64,000 nt of DNA from Verrucomicrobiia bacterium (lineage in GTDB: Bacteria > Verrucomicrobiota > Verrucomicrobiia > Verrucomicrobiales > DEV007): positions 1-64,000 of the forward strand of contig JAUIAH010000039.1 in NCBI GenBank assembly GCA_030425385.1, given 5' to 3'. Each line of letters begins with the position of its first letter. The first letter of the stretch is position 1. The notes under the pieces were generated by a model. It had not been told where the DNA came from, did no database searches, and was given only the letters and a program-made list of their open reading frames with translations. Shown here piece after piece: positions 59,080 through 64,000 of the stretch. Position numbers and translations under genes: made by a program.

Positions 59080-59967
59080 GTGAGTCGTTTGTTGGACGAG
59101 ATTGATCGCTTCATCCTGTATTTGGCGACGGAACGAGGCCTTTCGACCGCGTATCAATTATCGACCCGACGTGTCCTGGAGCGGTTTGCGGCGTTTGTGA
59201 AGGATGGAGCCAACGACTGGAATGAGGTGACCTTGGTGCATCTGACAGGATACTTGAACGAGCGGAAGAAACGCGGTTTGGCTGCCGGAAGCGTGCGTTT
59301 AGACGTGATCGCGTTGAAGATCTTTTATCGCTTTCTCGAGGGGCGCGGCAAGGTGGGGAAAGATCAGGCCGAGGCCCTTCTCGCGCCGAAAGTGAGTCAA
59401 TATTTGCCGTCTACCCTGAATGAAATTGAAGCGGCGCAACTGATAGAATCCATCGATACGGCGAAGCCATTGGGGTTACGGGATCGGGCGATGTTGGAGT
59501 TGCTCTACGCGAGTGGCTTGCGCGTGAGTGAACTGGTCCACGCGCGCTTGGAGCAGTTGAATCTTGAGGACGGATTGATTCGCGTCACCGGAAAGGGGAA
59601 CAAGACGCGATTGGTGCCCGTGGGGCGTGAAGCGCGTGAGGCCGTCGCCGCTTATGTGGAGAAGGAGCGCCCGACGCTTCTCAAGCGTCACAGTAGCAGC
59701 GAGATATTCTTATCGGTCCGTGGGCGTCCCCTGACCACCGTCCGGGTTTGGCAGATCTGCAAGGCGCGCGCCGAGGCGTCCGGGTTGGAGGTGCATCCGC
59801 ACCTGCTACGACACTCGTTCGCGACCCATCTGCTGAGCAATGGAGCGGACCTGCGAATCATCCAAGAACTGCTTGGGCACGCAGACATCGCCACCACACA
59901 GGTCTACACCCATGTGGACAACCAACGGCTGAAAGAGGTGCACCGGAAATTTCATCCCCGCGCCTGA
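59080..59967 (+). CDS. xerD: site-specific tyrosine recombinase XerD
   Basis: XerD resolves chromosome dimers at dif together with XerC. The 295-residue protein starts at a GTG with LLDEIDRFILYLATERGLS, the SAM-like N-terminal domain. The catalytic residues are seen in ASGLRVSEL (Arg near 147), TGKGNKTRLVPVG (Lys near 171), HPHLLRHSFATHLL (His-x-x-Arg near 246), LGHADIATTQVYTHV (His near 269 and the Tyr nucleophile near 278). The length and the compact form without an arm-binding domain point to a housekeeping recombinase and not a phage integrase. No attachment repeats or phage genes are near. Confidence 0.92.
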   Translation: MSRLLDEIDRFILYLATERGLSTAYQLSTRRVLERFAAFVKDGANDWNEVTLVHLTGYLNERKKRGLAAGSVRLDVIALKIFYRFLEGRGKVGKDQAEALLAPKVSQYLPSTLNEIEAAQLIESIDTAKPLGLRDRAMLELLYASGLRVSELVHARLEQLNLEDGLIRVTGKGNKTRLVPVGREAREAVAAYVEKERPTLLKRHSSSEIFLSVRGRPLTTVRVWQICKARAEASGLEVHPHLLRHSFATHLLSNGADLRIIQELLGHADIATTQVYTHVDNQRLKEVHRKFHPRA

Positions 59968-59985
59968 TCCCTCGCGGCGAGACGG

Positions 59986-60243
59986 CTACTCCTCGTCCTC
60001 TTCGTGCGGAGGAAGGTCGCCAGCTTCTTCAGAGATGCGTCCAAGCGCGTCCCGAAAGTCCTCAAGGGCTTCGAGCGGAAGAATGATGGTGTCACGGCGC
60101 CCGCGCACATCTTCGGTGATCTTAATGAAGCGCCCACGGGCGTTCTCTTTCAGGTCCAGGAAGAAGATCTTGCGGTCAGACAGGATCTTCTCCGTGTAGA
60201 GAGGGGGATTCTGGTTTTGTCCAGAATAGCTCTGATATTCCAT
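59986..60243 (-). CDS. PUR-alpha-like nucleic-acid-binding protein (DUF3276)
   Basis: The 85-residue protein has the compact PUR repeat of DUF3276: KIFFLDLKENARGRFIKITE near residues 25-44 and RDTIILPLEALEDFRDAL near 51 to 68, with an acidic tail. Bacterial homologues in Bacteroidetes, Spirochaetes and Verrucomicrobia bind single-stranded nucleic acids. The ATG at 60243 is preceded by GAGGT about 8 bases upstream; the longer frame to 60510 runs through a non-coding region. It converges on xerD with 18 bases between the stops. Its targets are unknown. Confidence 0.88.
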   Translation of the reverse strand: MEYQSYSGQNQNPPLYTEKILSDRKIFFLDLKENARGRFIKITEDVRGRRDTIILPLEALEDFRDALGRISEEAGDLPPHEEDEE

Positions 60244-60581
60244 GACTAGCTTACCTCGGGTGTTTATGAGTCTTGCAGGCGTCCTCGTGAGGAGGCGCCA
60301 TTTGGGGGACTTGGGGTATGTTCGGGAAACCCATCCACAATGCAAGGGGAATGCCACTTTTCCCCACGAATCGTAGGCTTTGCAGGCTTCTGAGGCCGAT
60401 AAATTATCGTTTGACACCCCTAGACCCACTGCTAGCCTTCCGCTCGCTCTCTGGAGCGGTTTTGAGATCCTCTCGATGCTCACCGTGTTTCTCATGGGAA
60501 TGCGCGGCAATCAGAGGGTCTTTTGACCATCTGGGGAGTGGCTTTCAGCCAAGACTTCAGAAGAGGTTGCGTCTGAGAGAT
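60244..60581. other. intergenic region before tRNA-Thr and tuf
   Basis: No gene is evident in this 338-base stretch. The right part holds a likely sigma-70 promoter for the tRNA-Thr-tuf transcript, described separately. The left part must contain the promoter of the DUF3276 gene read to the left. Confidence 0.45.
60409..60436 (+). promoter_or_regulatory. candidate sigma-70 promoter for tRNA-Thr-tuf
   Basis: A perfect TTGACA at 60409-60414 is followed after 16 bases by TAGCCT at 60431-60436, a weak but acceptable TAnnnT -10. The next bases are GC-rich, like the discriminators of stringently controlled translation promoters. It lies about 145 bases before tRNA-Thr. Confidence 0.4.
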
Positions 60582-60656
<75 letters not shown>

Positions 60657-60733
60657 TGAGAAACCTACGAAACCACTTAGTAAGACTGATACCAATACAA
60701 TCCGCCTAACGGCACACCTGAAAACGCAAAGCA

Positions 60734-61918
<1,185 letters not shown>

Positions 61919-61957
61919 GTCGCGAGGTTCCCTCTCGACAGCACTGATTTCTGTGCC

Positions 61958-61987
61958 ACAGAGAGCCGGGAGACCGGCTCTCTGTTT
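61958..61987 (+). terminator. strong hairpin after tuf
   Basis: ACAGAGAGCCGG (61958-61969) pairs perfectly with CCGGCTCTCTGT (61974-61985) around a GAGA tetraloop, followed by a short TT. With few T residues it may be a partial terminator or an mRNA processing or stability element between tuf and secE. Confidence 0.75.
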
Positions 61988-61991
61988 GGCT

Positions 61992-61997
61992 TATAAT
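61992..61997 (+). promoter_or_regulatory. TATAAT -10 box upstream of secE
   Basis: A perfect TATAAT follows the tuf hairpin by 5 bases and lies about 60 bases before the secE ATG. The position of a -35 box would fall within the hairpin stem and has no good match. It may start the secE-nusG-rplK-rplA transcript. Confidence 0.35.
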
Positions 61998-62058
61998 CAG
62001 GGCGATTGACAGAGGGGACGCGACAGTCATCAATAGCACCAACGCACCACGCATTCCA

Positions 62059-62283
62059 ATGTTCGGGAAATTAGGCAAATACCTCGGGGAAGTGAAGATC
62101 GAGCTCCAAAAGGCCACATGGCCTTGGGATCCAAAGGAGACGGGCTTCAAGAAATACCGTCAGCTCGTGGACCACACCGTTGTGGTGGTCATTGCGATGA
62201 TTCTCCTCGCCGGGTATGTCGGCTTTCTCGATCTCGTCATGCGTGGCTTCATGGCCTTGGTCTTGCCTGGCCAACCCACGTAA
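62059..62283 (+). CDS. secE: preprotein translocase subunit SecE
   Basis: SecE stabilises SecY in the protein translocon. The 74-residue protein has the family pattern: an amphipathic N-terminal helix with YLGEVKIELQKATWPWDPKE near residues 8-27, then one membrane helix (TVVVVIAMILLAGYVGFLDL near 40-60). It is the short, single-helix form of most bacteria. nusG follows after 27 bases. The tRNA-Trp and rpmG genes often found between tuf and secE are not here. Confidence 0.95.
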   Translation: MFGKLGKYLGEVKIELQKATWPWDPKETGFKKYRQLVDHTVVVVIAMILLAGYVGFLDLVMRGFMALVLPGQPT

Positions 62284-62310
62284 TTTCCTTCTTTCTTCCA
62301 CTCTGCTCCC

Positions 62311-62886
62311 ATGCCCGTCATCCCTGCCCCAAAGGATCAATGGTATGTTGTCCACGTGCTCTCTGGACAAGAGGGTAAGGTGCGGGACAACATCAACCGG
62401 CGGGTGGCGTCGGAGGAGATGGCGGACTGCATCTTCGAAGTCCTCGTCCCCACGGAAATGGTTTCGGAGGTGAAGAAGGGGAAGAAGACTTCCAGCAAGC
62501 GGAAATTCTTCCCCGGCTATGTGATCGTCAACATGCACCTCCTCGATGAGGACGGGTCGCTCAACGATCGCACGTGGTATTTCATTCAAGAAACGACGGG
62601 CGTCATCAACTTCGCGGGCAATAAGAATCGCCCCATGCCGATGCGACCGTCAGAGGTGGATAGCATGCTTGCGCAGATCAAGGAGCGCGAGGATGACGAG
62701 AAACCACGCATCACGCACGAAGTCGGCGACACAGTGAAAGTGACCGATGGCCCGTTCGAGAGCCAAAGTGGCGTGGTGCAGGAGATCGATCACGATCGCG
62801 GTAAGCTCATGGTCTCCGTGGAGATGTTCGGTCGGGACACGATCGTCGAATTGGAGAACTGGCAGGTCGAAGAAGAGACTGGTTAA
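62311..62886 (+). CDS. nusG: transcription termination/antitermination factor NusG
   Basis: NusG links RNA polymerase with ribosomes and Rho. The 191-residue protein has the NGN domain (QWYVVHVLSGQEGKVRDNI near residues 10-28; FFPGYVIVNMHL near 66) and the KOW domain near 130-190 (VGDTVKVTDGPFESQSGVVQEID in parts). WYFIQETTGVINFAGNKNRPMP fills the middle, as in housekeeping NusG. It differs from the NusG paralogue at 12259, which lies in the polysaccharide operon. secE precedes it and rplK follows after 78 bases, the standard order. Confidence 0.97.
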   Translation: MPVIPAPKDQWYVVHVLSGQEGKVRDNINRRVASEEMADCIFEVLVPTEMVSEVKKGKKTSSKRKFFPGYVIVNMHLLDEDGSLNDRTWYFIQETTGVINFAGNKNRPMPMRPSEVDSMLAQIKEREDDEKPRITHEVGDTVKVTDGPFESQSGVVQEIDHDRGKLMVSVEMFGRDTIVELENWQVEEETG

Positions 62887-62964
62887 AAACGGGCGTTGCC
62901 TTTCCCAGAATCTGGTGTAGCCCCTTTGTCCCCTCGCGCATAAAATTTTTAGAGTTCATTCCTC

Positions 62965-63390
62965 ATGGCTAAAGAAGTTGTCTCCACCATCAAGCTCCAG
63001 ATCCCTGCTGGCCAAGCCAACCCGGCGCCGCCGGTTGGTCCGGCATTGGGTCAGAATGGAGTGAATATCATGGAATTCTGCAAGGCGTTCAACGCCGCCA
63101 CGCAGAAACAGGCTGGTGATGTCTTGCCAGTGGTGATCTCTGTCTACAAAGACAAGTCTTTCACCTTCGTCACCAAGTCGCCTCCGGCTGCCGCCTTGAT
63201 CAAGAAGACGATCGGCATCGCCAGTGGCTCTGGGGAACCGCACAAGAAGAAAGTTGGTAGCCTGACAAAGGCCCAATTGCTTGAGATCGCCAAGACCAAG
63301 ATGAAAGACCTCAATGCTCGCGACGACGAGGCCGCGTGCCGGATCATCGCTGGTACCGCTCGCCAAATGGGCGTTGACGTGGTCGACTAA
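62965..63390 (+). CDS. rplK: 50S ribosomal protein L11
   Basis: L11 forms part of the GTPase-associated centre of the ribosome. The 141-residue protein shows the standard pattern: [35 protein letters not shown] spans residues 8-42 (seen in pieces), [16 protein letters not shown] lies near 67 and the C-terminal rRNA-binding part near 100-141 ends in [10 protein letters not shown]. The gap of 78 bases upstream and of 95 bases downstream may carry L1 autoregulation, which is known for this operon in other bacteria. Confidence 0.98.
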   Translation: MAKEVVSTIKLQIPAGQANPAPPVGPALGQNGVNIMEFCKAFNAATQKQAGDVLPVVISVYKDKSFTFVTKSPPAAALIKKTIGIASGSGEPHKKKVGSLTKAQLLEIAKTKMKDLNARDDEAACRIIAGTARQMGVDVVD

Positions 63391-63398
63391 CGCTTTTC

Positions 63399-63422
63399 GA
63401 GGTGGAGCGATTTCTCCGCCTC
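63399..63422 (+). promoter_or_regulatory. hairpin between rplK and rplA
   Basis: GAGGTGGAG (63399-63407) pairs with CTCCGCCTC (63414-63422), nine pairs with one wobble and a CGATTT loop. It begins 9 bases after the rplK stop. It could bind L1 in feedback control or fix the 3' end of the rplK message. No T-run follows. Confidence 0.4.
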
Positions 63423-63485
63423 ACATTCCAACCAACCTAAGCCTGCAGGAGGAGCCTTGGGGTTCCATTCGCACTGCTTCCTAAC

Positions 63486-64000
63486 ATGCCTAAGAAACGT
63501 AGTAAGCGCTACTTGAAGGCCGCCGAACTGGTGGATGCCGACAAGGAGTATTCTCTCGAAGAGGCCGCGGATATCGTGAAGAAATTCCCCGCGCCCAAGT
63601 TTGATCAAACCGTGACCGTCGCCTTTAAAATGGGCGTGGATCCGCGGCAATCCGATCAGATGATCCGTGGAACTTGTCCCTTGCCTCACGGGAGTGGGAA
63701 GCAGGTGCGCGTGCTAGTCTTCGCCCAAGGAGATGCCGCCGCCGCCGCTGAGAAAGCGGGCGCGGAGCACGTCGGCTATGAGGATCTGTTGAAGAAGGTG
63801 AAAGATGGCTTCACGGATTTCGACGTTGCCATTGCCACGCCGGCTGCGATGTCCGAAGTCCGCAAGCTCGGTCGGGTGCTCGGTCCACGCGGTCTCATGC
63901 CAAATCCCAAGACGGGCACGGTGACGGACGACACCGCATCTGCTGTGGACGCCGTCAAAGCTGGTCGGGTCGATTTCAAACTCGATCGCAACGGCAACAT
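63486..64000 (+). CDS. rplA: 50S ribosomal protein L1, cut by the right edge
   Basis: L1 lies at the ribosomal E-site stalk and represses its own operon in many bacteria. The ATG at 63486 starts MPKKRSKRYLKAAELVD, the usual basic N-terminus, and the frame is open for 171 codons to the window end. The family marks FDQTVTVAFKMGVDPRQSDQ near residue 39, GTCPLPHGSGK near 60 and the KLGRVLGPRGLMPNPKTGTVT stretch near 130-150 are present. The last quarter of a normal length L1 (about 230 residues) is outside the window. Confidence 0.97.
   Translation, partial: MPKKRSKRYLKAAELVDADKEYSLEEAADIVKKFPAPKFDQTVTVAFKMGVDPRQSDQMIRGTCPLPHGSGKQVRVLVFAQGDAAAAAEKAGAEHVGYEDLLKKVKDGFTDFDVAIATPAAMSEVRKLGRVLGPRGLMPNPKTGTVTDDTASAVDAVKAGRVDFKLDRNGN

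Noticed and set aside
59080-59967. Phage or island integrase
   Set aside because: The compact 295-residue form and the absence of att repeats, phage genes or a tRNA target fit housekeeping XerD.

Overview
The window reads as chromosomal DNA of a Gram-negative bacterium of the PVC group, most likely a member of Verrucomicrobiota. The signs are a fused LpxC-FabZ lipid A gene, two DUF1501 proteins (one paired with a DUF1549/DUF1553 protein), an ASPIC/UnbV FG-GAP lipoprotein, an ECF sigma factor coupled to a membrane Ser/Thr kinase, a DUF3276 (PUR-alpha) gene and many secreted proteins with a common C-terminal module. No rRNA is present, so a finer placement rests on protein content alone.

Region 1 (1-13370, minus strand) is a polysaccharide export and modification operon. 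It is read leftwards from a GbsR/MarR-type regulator and a NusG paralogue (RfaH/UpxY style) through a DegT aminotransferase, cupin, GDP-fucose synthase, GDP-mannose dehydratase, methyltransferases, a WecG-type glycosyltransferase, Wzx flippase, nitroreductase, pyruvyl transferase and deacetylase. It ends in a truncated methyltransferase that collides with a gene fragment entering from the left edge. Region 2 (13542-16336) holds lpxC-fabZ, lpxA and a ubiE/menG methyltransferase. Region 3 (16350-22687) has a small membrane protein, a large FG-GAP/ASPIC lipoprotein, a DUF1501 protein and a Uma2-type nuclease. Region 4 (23002-24990) has tRNA-Glu, ilvN, ilvC and tRNA-Ser.

Region 5 (24976-37795) is an accessory secretome: a secreted propeller-like protein, a GH32 fructan hydrolase, a secreted TIM-barrel-like protein, an FG-GAP protein and a 1722-residue TPR/propeller protein. 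Within it a 550-bp direct repeat (30282-30831 and 32229-32778) brackets the FG-GAP gene. Each copy contains the same dead acetyltransferase relic. Region 6 (37891-49705) is a type II secretion operon (gspE, F, G, H, I, J, K, then L, M, a possible C/P-like gene and D), interrupted between K and L by about 850 bp with a small opposing gene and 45-bp repeats. No prepilin peptidase gene is present.

Region 7 (49727-56606) has a secreted coiled-coil protein, a DUF1549/DUF1553 plus DUF1501 pair and a kinase/ECF sigma pair. Region 8 (56603-60243) has a membrane protein, miaB, a decayed DUF4058 gene, xerD and a DUF3276 gene. Region 9 (60582-64000) is the conserved tRNA-Thr, tuf, secE, nusG, rplK, rplA block, cut by the right edge inside rplA.

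The most interesting material is the secretome next to its export machine. At least three secreted proteins share a C-terminal [E/Q]-x-S-x-[D/N]-[L/M]-x-x-W ... FFR[L/I] signature close to a full type II secretion operon, and a repeat-bounded cassette carries one of them.
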